From Agromyces sp. Root81 (lineage in GTDB: Bacteria; Actinomycetota; Actinomycetes; Actinomycetales; Microbacteriaceae), in the NCBI RefSeq assembly GCF_001429165.1, contig NZ_LMIR01000002.1, positions 771,883 through 835,882 on the forward strand: a DNA stretch of 64,000 nt, read 5' to 3'. Below, one piece after another: positions 44,489-52,316 of the stretch (position 1 is its first letter; every line of letters begins with the position of its first letter). The notes beneath the pieces were generated by a model, which did not search any database, had not been told where the DNA came from, and saw only the letters and a program-made list of their open reading frames with translations. Both the position numbers and the translations under genes were made by a program.

Positions 44489-44980
44489 GTGTCTCTTCGA
44501 GAGCATCCTGGACCAGCGCCCAGCGCGTCGACCTCTGGTCGATCGCGCAACATGCGCGCTATCAAGCGTACCGATACGCAGCCCGAGCGAGAGATTCGCT
44601 CCGAGATCCACCGCCGCGGGCTGAGATACCGCAAGGACTTCCGGATCCGGATCGGCGGCGCGTTCGCCCGACCTGATGTCGTGTTCACCCGTCGAAAGAT
44701 CGCGGTCTTCGTCGACGGATGCTTCTGGCACTCGTGCCCGCTCCACGGCAAGCTTCCATCGGTCAATACGAGCTACTGGGCACCGAAGCTTGCACGCACG
44801 CAGGCACGTGACGGCGTCGCCAACGAGCTGCTCGCCACTGCCGGCTGGCAAGTGGTAAGGGTCTGGGAACATGCGTCTCTTTCCTCTGCCGCCGACATCA
44901 TCGAACATGTGTTCGATGATAGACGTCGAGTCGGGCAAGGTGGTCCCGATTCCCCAACCGATCTGATCACTGTCGGTTGA
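44489..44980 (+). CDS. vsr: Very short patch repair (Vsr) endonuclease
   Basis: 163 residues. RNMRAIKRTDTQPEREIRSE opens the conserved N-terminus. RPDVVFTRRKIAVFVDGCFWHSC holds the catalytic Asp and the zinc Cys/His cluster, followed by the NTSYWAPKLARTQARD block and GWQVVRVWEHA. Vsr nicks T:G mismatches produced by deamination of 5mC at the partner methylase site. The GTG at 44489 is chosen because the 20 residues before MRAIK resemble other Vsr N-termini; ATG 44551 is an alternative. It is encoded divergently from the methyltransferase with a 90-bp shared promoter region. Confidence 0.9.
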   Translation: MSLREHPGPAPSASTSGRSRNMRAIKRTDTQPEREIRSEIHRRGLRYRKDFRIRIGGAFARPDVVFTRRKIAVFVDGCFWHSCPLHGKLPSVNTSYWAPKLARTQARDGVANELLATAGWQVVRVWEHASLSSAADIIEHVFDDRRRVGQGGPDSPTDLITVG

Positions 44981-45378
44981 AGCTCCGACACAGCACGAGT
45001 CACCTCTACATAGAGCCATCAGCTCAGGGTTCCGCGAGTCGCTACCACCGAAGACGGCGAGACGATTCCGTGCATGATCGGATTCACACGCGAACGTACG
45101 CCCGGCCCCGGTCCGGCCACCGTCATCGGTTAAGACTGGATACGCCAGCCGAGCGCCCGCCCAGTCCAGGATCACGCCCAATGCCAACGAGCAGCTGGAG
45201 CTGCGCTTCCGTGACCTCATCGGCAGCTGAAATCAGGCCACCCCTAGTCCGCGGGGCAATACTGCTCACCCGCGGTGTCAGATGTGGATGAGCTCGATCG
45301 GTCGCGTGAGCAATCCTGGCAAACGGGTCCGTTGTGCCAATATCCGCTGTCTCCGAGGGACATCGCGGAGTGCTGCCC
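44981..45378. other. 398-bp gap with possible coding remnant
   Basis: No intact gene. A short plus-strand tail (NANEQLELRFRDLIGS, stop near 45233) looks like the end of a decayed gene, but upstream residues show no recognisable domain. The rest gives only frames shadowing the HNH-like gene. No repeat or hairpin of note. Confidence 0.35.
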
Positions 45379-46068
45379 TCACTCGATGAGAGTCAAGAGC
45401 TTCGCTCGCTCGGCCGCGGGTAGCGACCTGAGCCCGTTCCACGCTCGGTCGAGCGGCGTCGTCGCTCGAGCGCCCTTCGCCGCCCATCGCTTGATTCGCC
45501 GCAGGTCGTCCGGATCCAGATCCTCAACAAGCGCGCGAACCTCAGGCACGCTATAGGCCCGTGTAGATGCCCCCGAGCGACATCTCTTGCACTCGGTCAC
45601 GAGGACCTGCTCATGGGTGCGGTCAGCCCGCTCGATGGAGCGCCGACTGACGGCAAGCACCGCAGTCTCGGATGGCCGATCTGGATATGCCTCGCCGCCG
45701 GCAATGCCGCATGAGACACACTGGTATCCATTTGCGGCAAAGACCCCATCGCGTACCTTGTTGCTGATCGCCCCAGAATCGCGATCCGCCGCGCGTCGCT
45801 GTTCTGCATCCCATACGTCAACGCCGCGCCGGGTGAAACGCTGTTCCTCCGGCAAGAGCATCACGTCTGTCGAACTGGTGTCCAAGATCCAGCCGTACTC
45901 GCGGAGATCGCGCGCGCGGCGATCAGCCTGAGCAACACCCGGAAAGGCAGCGCGGAGCTGTTCTTTCGTGAACGTGTTGCCCTCGCCAATTTCCTGCACG
46001 AGCCACAGCGCTGCGCGGACCATCGTCCCGCCCTTGAACTGGGGGTCATCCCACCTCGGTTCAGGCAT
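45379..46068 (-). CDS. CxxC/HNH-like protein of the defence island
   Basis: 229 residues. The N-terminal half has a winged-helix-like region (FTKEQLRAAFPGVAQADRRA, then YGWILDTSS). A treble-clef-like centre follows, with CVSC (Cys117/120) and CKRC (Cys160/163) around a 40-residue loop, then a helical tail with PEVRALVEDLDPDDLRRIK. The zinc-knuckle spacing fits HNH nucleases, but the canonical His-His/Asn catalytic set is not obvious in the loop, so it may be DNA-binding only. AGGAG lies 6 nt before the ATG. Divergent from the ParB-like operon by 73 bp. Confidence 0.6.
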   Translation of the reverse strand: MPEPRWDDPQFKGGTMVRAALWLVQEIGEGNTFTKEQLRAAFPGVAQADRRARDLREYGWILDTSSTDVMLLPEEQRFTRRGVDVWDAEQRRAADRDSGAISNKVRDGVFAANGYQCVSCGIAGGEAYPDRPSETAVLAVSRRSIERADRTHEQVLVTECKRCRSGASTRAYSVPEVRALVEDLDPDDLRRIKRWAAKGARATTPLDRAWNGLRSLPAAERAKLLTLIE

Positions 46069-46110
46069 AATCCGCTCCTGTCATACCGCCGTGCCAGACT
46101 CATCACAGAC

Positions 46111-46139
46111 TAAGGTCCGCATGAGAAGCATAGGAGGGG
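46111..46139 (+). promoter_or_regulatory. Promoter and ribosome-binding site of the ParB-like operon
   Basis: TAAGGT (46111-46116) is a good -10, placing the transcript start near 46123. AGGAGGGG (46132-46139) then serves a GTG at 46142. This argues against the ATG at 46121, which is only 4 nt from the -10. Confidence 0.5.
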
Positions 46140-46141
46140 TA

Positions 46142-47557
46142 GTGGCACAAGCTATTGGCTCACCGCCGCAGGGAGATAAGGTCCGCGAAATCGTTAGCGA
46201 GCGGCTTCGGACTGCTCAGGAGGAGAATGGTGAGAAGCTCACCATTGAGTGGCGCGGCTCGCCCTCCCACCGGCATGTGATTGCGATGCCGATCGAGCTC
46301 CTTCTGTTTAATCCTGACACCCACCGGATCCGAGCCCAGCGCACCCTGGATCCCATAAGGGATGCGAAGCTCGGCGCGGACCCTTGGAGCGAGGAGGGGC
46401 AGGAGTATCTCGACTTCCTGTTGAAGACTCAGCCTTCGTCCCCGGGGAAGACCGATCCCGAGTTTGAGGCACTCCGCGACAGCCTCGACGACTTCGGACA
46501 ACAGCAGCCTGGACTCATCACGCCGGACGGCATTCTCGTCAACGGCAATACACGCTGCGCTGCCCTTCGAGAGCTTGGCCACCGCCACATCCGCGTAGCT
46601 GTCCTCCCGGAGGATACGACCCCGGCGGATGTCAGCACGGTCGAACTTGCGCTCCAGCTCCGACGTGAGAACAAGCGCGACTACTCCTACATCAATCAAC
46701 TCATCGCGATCGAAGAGCAGCTTTCCTTCGGCCAACGGCCAGACCAGATCGCACGGGAGTTTCACATCCGACTCAAGACTCTGGAGCAAGACCGGTGGGT
46801 CTACGCACTGATCCAGGAGGCGATCGCTCGGAGCAAGTCCGGCGACGGGGCTACGCTACGCTTGGTGGATTTTGAGGATCACCAGGAGAAGCTGCGCGAG
46901 CTCTACCGCTCGTACACCTCGGAGGCGACGACGAATCGTGACGCCGCTGAGGCGCTGAAGGAGTCACGACTTGCCCTCATCATGCTGGGCTTTTCGAAGA
47001 CCGACGTCCGTCTCGCCAAGCCGGACTTCTTCGAGAAGTACCTGAAGCCGAAGCTCACGGATGCTCCATCCGTCTTTCAAGAGCCTGCCGTGTCATCGAC
47101 GGTAGCCATACCGGGGCTGACCGTCGCCGTTGCGGATGACGCGCCCGAGGTCAAACGCGCTCGCGAGGTCACCAACGATGTATTGCGGGCTCGCTCGGCT
47201 ACGAGCCTGGGCACGACTGCCGATACGTTGAAGCAAGACGAGTCAGCGAACCTACTTCATTCGCTTCGCGAATCCGCAGACAATGCGCTGATGCTTGCCG
47301 GTCGCGATGAGAGGCTTCGCCAACGCAAGGTGGCAGCTGCCGACAGGCTGTCAGATGCATCGGATGCCATCGGTCTCGCGGCTTCCGATGTCGCCCAGGC
47401 CTTGGCAACCAAGTCGGTCGACGAGGATTCGATCGATGAAGCGCTCGTCACTCTTCGGCATTCACTTCTTGCGCTCGCCCGGCAGGTTGAACGCGCTATT
47501 ACGGGCCCCGGGGAAGGCACGAGATGGCTTACCGAACTGGACCAGGGCACGGTGTGA
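46142..47557 (+). CDS. ParB/Srx-fold protein, first gene of a putative defence trio
   Basis: 471 residues from GTG 46142. After about 60 residues comes a ParB-N-like region: MPIELLLFNPDTHRIR, LRDSLDDFGQQQPGLIT and ILVNGNTRCAALRELG, the last being the nucleotide-binding NGNTR loop (compare GERRxxA of ParB and DGQHR of DndB/SspE relatives). A helical region follows (INQLIAIEEQLSFGQRPDQIARE looks like the ParB HTH), then a long C-terminal helical domain with predicted coiled coils. It may be a DNA-sensing NTPase or a DNA-binding loader for the helicase. No par locus or parS is nearby. Stop overlaps the next start (GTGA). Confidence 0.7.
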   Translation: MAQAIGSPPQGDKVREIVSERLRTAQEENGEKLTIEWRGSPSHRHVIAMPIELLLFNPDTHRIRAQRTLDPIRDAKLGADPWSEEGQEYLDFLLKTQPSSPGKTDPEFEALRDSLDDFGQQQPGLITPDGILVNGNTRCAALRELGHRHIRVAVLPEDTTPADVSTVELALQLRRENKRDYSYINQLIAIEEQLSFGQRPDQIAREFHIRLKTLEQDRWVYALIQEAIARSKSGDGATLRLVDFEDHQEKLRELYRSYTSEATTNRDAAEALKESRLALIMLGFSKTDVRLAKPDFFEKYLKPKLTDAPSVFQEPAVSSTVAIPGLTVAVADDAPEVKRAREVTNDVLRARSATSLGTTADTLKQDESANLLHSLRESADNALMLAGRDERLRQRKVAAADRLSDASDAIGLAASDVAQALATKSVDEDSIDEALVTLRHSLLALARQVERAITGPGEGTRWLTELDQGTV

Positions 47558-49368
47558 GCAGCGACTCCAGCCTCCACATTTCGTTCGCGGCCACAGCAAC
47601 GCGGGTCAGACTCGCTGCTGCAACTCACTTCGAAGAGGAGCTGAGGCGACTCGTTCCTAGGTTCCGGACGGTGGTACAGCCAACGCCAGGTCTCGCTGAG
47701 CTTGACCTAGATGACTTCCTTACCAACTTGCTCGTCTTGGCTTCGTGGAGCGACCCGGGCTCAGTGAGCTGGGACATTGATATCCAGCAGCTCGCCGAGT
47801 CCTCAGTTCGCGACGCCAACCGCGCCGCCACTCTTCTGGATGACCAATCCGGGGGCGCCACGGTCGACGATTTGGACGCCACCCTCGGCGGTAATTGGTG
47901 CGGTGAACTTACGGACTTCCAGCGCCGCGATCTCAAAAAGCTCTTGGCGCTCGGGCACGGCGCGAATTTTTCGGTGCCAGGTGCCGGAAAGACGCGCGTC
48001 GCGCTTGGGGTCTACGCGGCCTCGAAAGCAACGAAGACCGTAGAGCGTCTCCTCGTCGTTGGTCCGAAGTCTTGCTACGACGCCTGGCGCGAGGAGACTG
48101 AAGATTGCTTTTCAACGCCACCGAGAGTTGCGGTGCTCGACGGGGTGATTCCTCTCAGCACCGAAATCCTTCTTGTCAACTACGAGCGTCTCGACGGATC
48201 GCTCGGGCTGCTGTCGTCGTGGATGACCGCTCGTCCCACCATGCTGGTCCTCGACGAGGCCCACCGCATGAAACTCGGAGCTCAGGGTACGTACGGAAGC
48301 GCCTGCCTTTCGATTGGCCCTCGCGCGCGTCGTCGACTCATACTTACAGGTACTCCTGCACCCAACGGTGTTCGTGACCTCGAGAACCTGATGGGATTCG
48401 TATGGCCCGGCCACGGCCGACAGTCCGTCACGCGAGCTGTGGCCGGCGGCAACCTCCGCCAAGCCAGTTCGGCGCTGCGACCGCTCTTCACACGTACTAC
48501 GAAACATGAACTCGGACTGCCACCGCAGATTCCACTGATTCGACGCCTCGAGCTTCCGCCGCTTCACCGCGAAATTTACGACGCACTAGTGAACCAGATG
48601 TCGCCGCGAGCGCGAACCTCTCAGCGCGACTTGGAAGCGCTGGGGAAAGTGCTGATGTACCTGTTGATGGCTGCAACGAGCCCGGCGCTACTATCTGTCG
48701 GGGGGACACGTTACGAACCGCTCGCCTACCGTGTTCCCCCCCTACAGATACCTGAGAACGCTCCTTTATTCGAACTCATGCGAGATCTGCCCACGTACGA
48801 GCTGTCACCGAAGTACGCGGAGACACTCAGCATCGTTGCCGAAAATGCGCGACAAGGTCGTAAGACATTGGTCTGGTCGACCTTTGTTCGCTCGCTTACG
48901 ACACTCCATCGGTTGCTCGCGCCATACAACCCCGCACTGGTTCATGGTGGGACTCCAGATCGCGAGGAAGAGATTCGTCGATTCCGCGCGGATCCCGACT
49001 GCATGGTACTGCTCTCGAACCCTGCGACGCTTGGCGAAGGCATCAGTCTCCATCACGAATGCAACGATGCCGTCTACGTTGACCGTGACTTTGCTGCGGG
49101 TCGCTTCCTACAGTCGCTCGATCGAATCCATCGGCTCGGGCTTCCTGAAGGAGCGACGACGCGTGTGACAGTCCTGGCTTCTGAGGGAACCATCGATGAG
49201 GTGGTTGAGCAGCGGCTGGACCTCAAACTCCGATTCATGGGGCAGATCCTCGACGACGCTAATGTCGAGCAACTCGGTGACCTAGACGAAGAGCCGAGCG
49301 TTGCCGGCGGCCTCGATGCGGCCGACGTGAGCGCAATGTTGGGGCACCTGCATGTCGATCCCTCCTGA
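47554..49368 (+). CDS. SNF2-like helicase, second gene of the trio
   Basis: 604 residues. The first 130 are unassigned. Motif I SVPGAGKTRVALG, motif II LVLDEAHRMK, motif III LTGTPAPNG, then a C-terminal RecA-like lobe with KTLVWSTFVRSL, NPATLGEGISLHH and motif VI QSLDRIHRLG. This is a superfamily-2 SNF2/Rad54-type ATPase that translocates on duplex DNA. The GTG at 47554 overlaps the ParB-like stop; a longer start at 47524 adds ten residues. Base use is less GC-rich than the core genes. It probably works with the flanking ParB-like and nuclease-like proteins. Confidence 0.85.
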   Translation: MSSDSSLHISFAATATRVRLAAATHFEEELRRLVPRFRTVVQPTPGLAELDLDDFLTNLLVLASWSDPGSVSWDIDIQQLAESSVRDANRAATLLDDQSGGATVDDLDATLGGNWCGELTDFQRRDLKKLLALGHGANFSVPGAGKTRVALGVYAASKATKTVERLLVVGPKSCYDAWREETEDCFSTPPRVAVLDGVIPLSTEILLVNYERLDGSLGLLSSWMTARPTMLVLDEAHRMKLGAQGTYGSACLSIGPRARRRLILTGTPAPNGVRDLENLMGFVWPGHGRQSVTRAVAGGNLRQASSALRPLFTRTTKHELGLPPQIPLIRRLELPPLHREIYDALVNQMSPRARTSQRDLEALGKVLMYLLMAATSPALLSVGGTRYEPLAYRVPPLQIPENAPLFELMRDLPTYELSPKYAETLSIVAENARQGRKTLVWSTFVRSLTTLHRLLAPYNPALVHGGTPDREEEIRRFRADPDCMVLLSNPATLGEGISLHHECNDAVYVDRDFAAGRFLQSLDRIHRLGLPEGATTRVTVLASEGTIDEVVEQRLDLKLRFMGQILDDANVEQLGDLDEEPSVAGGLDAADVSAMLGHLHVDPS

Positions 49369-50194
49369 GCCGATCATCAGAGGCGCCCTACGGTGGCTCG
49401 AGCTCATTCCGACTACCGGCGTTCATCGTGCGCGTGCATTGTTTCTGTCATCGAAGGAGTACGCGGACCTTACTCCAACGCAATACTCTGAGTCGCTGGG
49501 TTGGGTGGAACGGGCCGGTCTCCTGGAGGCCGCACCGTTGGCAAGGACTCCCGACATCCTCTTCGAGGCGGTCATCCTCGGCGGCGCTCCCCCATGGCTT
49601 CCCGATGCTGACCTTCTCGTGCAGGATCCTGCCGAGATTCCTGAGGACGCGCTTTCTGCTGCCGAAGCACTCGGAGTCGGACCCACCGCGGCTCTCGCAT
49701 GCATCCACCGCGCGTGGGGCAAGGTTGATACAGAGTCCCGCCGCGAGGTGGGTGACGCTGGTGAGCTCGAGGTTCTGCGGCACCTGTCCACGCGTCCCGG
49801 CGTGACGGTCGATCACGTAGCGGGGTGGTCTGACGCGTTTGGGTATGACATTGCAGTCCTGGATGGCTTCCGCTCGTGTCATCTCGAGGTGAAGGCGACC
49901 ACTCGCGAGAACCGACTATCGCTCTACCTATCCCGGAACGAGTTTGAGACGATGCGGGCAGATCCGTCGTGGAGTCTCGCGATGGTGGTGCTCAATCGGG
50001 CTCGACAGCTCGCAAAGGTCTATTCGATCGATCGAGCTTGGATTCAAATGGCGGCGCCCGCCGATACCCCGGGCGGCGGGCGATGGTCGTCCGCACGGTT
50101 CGACATCCCAGAAGGTGCCTCCAGCCCAGGGATCCCCGCCCTTGCGCCGTTCATCGACAGCCAGAGCTCGCCGCTACTGACCGGCTCGAATTAG
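49352..50194 (+). CDS. DUF3883 PD-(D/E)xK-like protein, third gene of the trio
   Basis: 280 residues. The N-terminal 110 form a winged-helix-like region (SKEYADLTPTQYSESLGWVE). The C-terminal DUF3883-type domain has REVGDAGELEVLRHL (Glu138), FGYDIAV (Asp166) and CHLEVKATT (Glu179, Lys181), the arrangement of a PD-(D/E)xK nuclease core, then LYLSRNEFETM. The ATG lies 17 bp inside the helicase gene, showing tight coupling. DUF3883 domains are common in restriction and anti-phage loci. Nuclease activity is inferred. Confidence 0.78.
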   Translation: MSIPPEPIIRGALRWLELIPTTGVHRARALFLSSKEYADLTPTQYSESLGWVERAGLLEAAPLARTPDILFEAVILGGAPPWLPDADLLVQDPAEIPEDALSAAEALGVGPTAALACIHRAWGKVDTESRREVGDAGELEVLRHLSTRPGVTVDHVAGWSDAFGYDIAVLDGFRSCHLEVKATTRENRLSLYLSRNEFETMRADPSWSLAMVVLNRARQLAKVYSIDRAWIQMAAPADTPGGGRWSSARFDIPEGASSPGIPALAPFIDSQSSPLLTGSN

Positions 50195-50295
50195 CGCGTG
50201 ATGTCGCCGTCCTGCGATGCTCCCCCACGCGACGCCCATCACCGCACCGTGGGTTGGCGATACGTGCGAGTCCGCTCCAGTCACCCGCATGCAGA

Positions 50296-50335
50296 ATTCA
50301 CGGATGCCGCGACATATTCACGGATGCCGCGACAT
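50296..50335. repeat. Perfect 20-bp tandem duplication
   Basis: ATTCACGGATGCCGCGACAT occurs at 50296-50315 and again at 50316-50335. It lies between the end of the trio operon and the decayed coiled-coil gene, at the right edge of the island, and includes the GGATGCC heptamer. Confidence 0.8.
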
Positions 50336-50344
50336 CCGGTCGGG

Positions 50345-50905
50345 TCAGTCGAAGATGCCGTCGAGGATGCTCCCGATGACCAGGCCGCCGAGGATGCCGC
50401 CCATCATGTCGCCACCCCACTGTCCGCGGTCCTGCGGTCGCGACGAGTCGATGTCGCGCGCGCGAGCTGCAGCGCCCCGGCCGCGAGGTGCGCCACACGC
50501 CGGGCCATCACCATCGCCGGCTCGCGGTGATCTTCGCCGATGACGGTGACGGTCGCCGCCGGCCTGCCCGGGCAGCGGTCTAGGTCAACCCGCACGCGCT
50601 CGGATTCGGCGAGCCGGGTGCGGGCGCCGGCGCCGCTCCAGCCGCGGTGGCAGGCGATAACGTCGTGGGCGACGGCGAGGTGACGGTCGGCGTCGTCGAT
50701 GGCGTGGTGCACATGCTCGAGCGGCGGGATCGGGCGCGCAGCGCGCTCGCGGGCCGCAGCGATCGCGGCATCCAGCCCCGAGTTCGCGTCGCGGAGGCTA
50801 CTGAGCTGCGCGAAGAGGTCGGTTTTGACGCCGGCCGCCGGGAGGGCGGCAAGAGCAGCTGCAGCGAGGCGATCGCGGCCGTGACGCCGGCCGTCTGGTA
50901 CGCGA
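50345..50905 (-). pseudogene. Truncated, frameshifted copy of the coiled-coil gene
   Basis: Matches the C-terminal third of the protein encoded at 52317-53666 (shared SSLRDANSGLDAAIAAARER, IPPLEHVHHAIDDAD) far better than the intervening paralogue. One frameshift lies near 50860 (QTAGVTAAIASLQ in one frame, LAALPAAGVKTD in the next). Another near 50460 is a one-base loss in a GCGC run (LQLAR, then the DIDSSRPQDRGQW frame). The original C-terminus (ILGGLVIGSILDGIFD, stop at 50345) survives without its Gly-rich spacer. The 5' two-thirds is gone. Confidence 0.75.
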
Positions 50906-50963
50906 CATAGCGCGCATGCACCGCCGGCCGACGTCCGTTCAGGCATCGCTCGCGGCTCCTGTG

Positions 50964-52211
50964 TCATTGGTCGAAGTTCGCCCGGCCCTGCAAGCGAGAC
51001 GTGTGGATGTCGTGCCGCGCCAGCTGCATGGATTCGCCCGCCAGCGATGCGACACGCCTGGCCATCGCGATCACCTGCTCTCGATGATCCTGGTCCGTCA
51101 CCGTCATCGTCGTCACGGATCCGCCCAGGAAGTGGCCGAGATCGATCCTGATGCGCTCGGACTCGGCCAGTCGTGTACGGGCCGTAGGGCCGATCCAGCC
51201 CGGGTGGGCGGCGAGCGCATCACGAGCGATGTCGAGCTGTCGGTCTGCGTCTTTGATCGCGTGGTGCAGGTGGTCCACCAGCGGAATCAGATCTGTCGCG
51301 CGCTCGCGGGCGGCCGTGATGGCGGCATCCAACACCGTGCGAGCCTCGCGCAGTCGGCTCAGGTGGGCGAACGGGTCGGTGTTGACGCCGGTCGGCGGGA
51401 GGGCCGCGAGGGCTGCCTGCAGCTCGCCGATCGCATCCGCGACGCGACGGGATGGGGGCTCTTCGAGCGCCGCGGCGAGGTCCCGACGGGACTCGTCGAC
51501 GATCGCAGCCAGCGCGGACTCCGCTCGCAACGCCTCGACCTCGAGGCTCTCCACCGCATCGAGGAGAGCTGCTGCTCGGCGCACCGATTCGACGGATGCC
51601 TCGAGCGCGACGCTGGCCTGCTCGCGCTCTCCGGCCGACCGCTGCCGCTCGGCCACACGCAGGCTGTGCTCGGCGAATCCGAGCAACTGATCGGCCTCCG
51701 CAGGGTTGGCCTCTACCTGGCCCAGCGCCTCGGGCGCATAGCGGGCGGCAAGCCGTTCGACGGTGTCGCCGGCGACGGGGATGCGTGCGCGCAGGCTCGC
51801 GACATCCCCTCGCACGCCGGCGATGATCTCGGGGGCATGCCGCGCCCGCCGCATCCGGTCGGTGAGCGCGGAGATGTGCTCGTCGAGCACGTCGTCGACC
51901 CATCCGCACAGCTCCACGATGCGCAGGTAACGGGTGCGCACCTCGTCGGCGGTGCCGGGAACCGCATCGTGATTGAGCCGGTTCAAACGGAACGCCTCAC
52001 TCAGGCGTCTGCGCACCGCGACGAGCGCCTCGCTCAGTTGTGTGGTGGCGTCGGCCCCCAGCTCGGCCTCAGCGAAGGCGAGCTCGTCGGCGGCGAAGCG
52101 GATGCGGTCGTCTGTGGCGACAAGGACCTGTCCAGCCTGCTTCGCCAAATCGGCGTCGTGGACCTCGAGATGTTGCGCAGGGCGTCTGCGCCCGACCCGG
52201 AACCCGGCCAT
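50964..52211 (-). CDS. Coiled-coil protein, paralogue B
   Basis: 415 residues, mostly alpha-helical with heptad-like Ala/Leu/Glu/Arg patterns (LAFAEAELGADATTQLSEAL, RYAPEALGQVEANPAEADQL). Co-linear with the downstream-strand neighbour at 52317-53666 but ending HDIHTSRLQGRANFDQ, without the Gly-rich C-terminal hairpin of that copy. From memory these helical repeats resemble the part that follows the TPM (DUF477) domain in actinobacterial TPM proteins; no TPM domain is present. TACGAT lies 5 nt before the ATG, suggesting a leaderless mRNA. Confidence 0.65.
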   Translation of the reverse strand: MAGFRVGRRRPAQHLEVHDADLAKQAGQVLVATDDRIRFAADELAFAEAELGADATTQLSEALVAVRRRLSEAFRLNRLNHDAVPGTADEVRTRYLRIVELCGWVDDVLDEHISALTDRMRRARHAPEIIAGVRGDVASLRARIPVAGDTVERLAARYAPEALGQVEANPAEADQLLGFAEHSLRVAERQRSAGEREQASVALEASVESVRRAAALLDAVESLEVEALRAESALAAIVDESRRDLAAALEEPPSRRVADAIGELQAALAALPPTGVNTDPFAHLSRLREARTVLDAAITAARERATDLIPLVDHLHHAIKDADRQLDIARDALAAHPGWIGPTARTRLAESERIRIDLGHFLGGSVTTMTVTDQDHREQVIAMARRVASLAGESMQLARHDIHTSRLQGRANFDQ

Positions 52212-52316
52212 GCTCCATCGTAAGTTCGCCGCTCAGAGCACGCTAGGGAGCACGGGAATCACGCATGCCATGACCTGGCTTGGCTCGTGCCCGGCACGCG
52301 CCAGGCGGCATCCGTA

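Noticed and set aside
44981-45378. A small gene in the gap after vsr
   Set aside because: Only a short coding-like tail (NANEQLELRFRDLIGS) is visible, without start or domain.
46142-47557. Chromosome/plasmid partition ParB
   Set aside because: No parA, no parS palindrome (TGTTTCACGTGAAACA-type) and no replication genes nearby; context is restriction and helicase genes.
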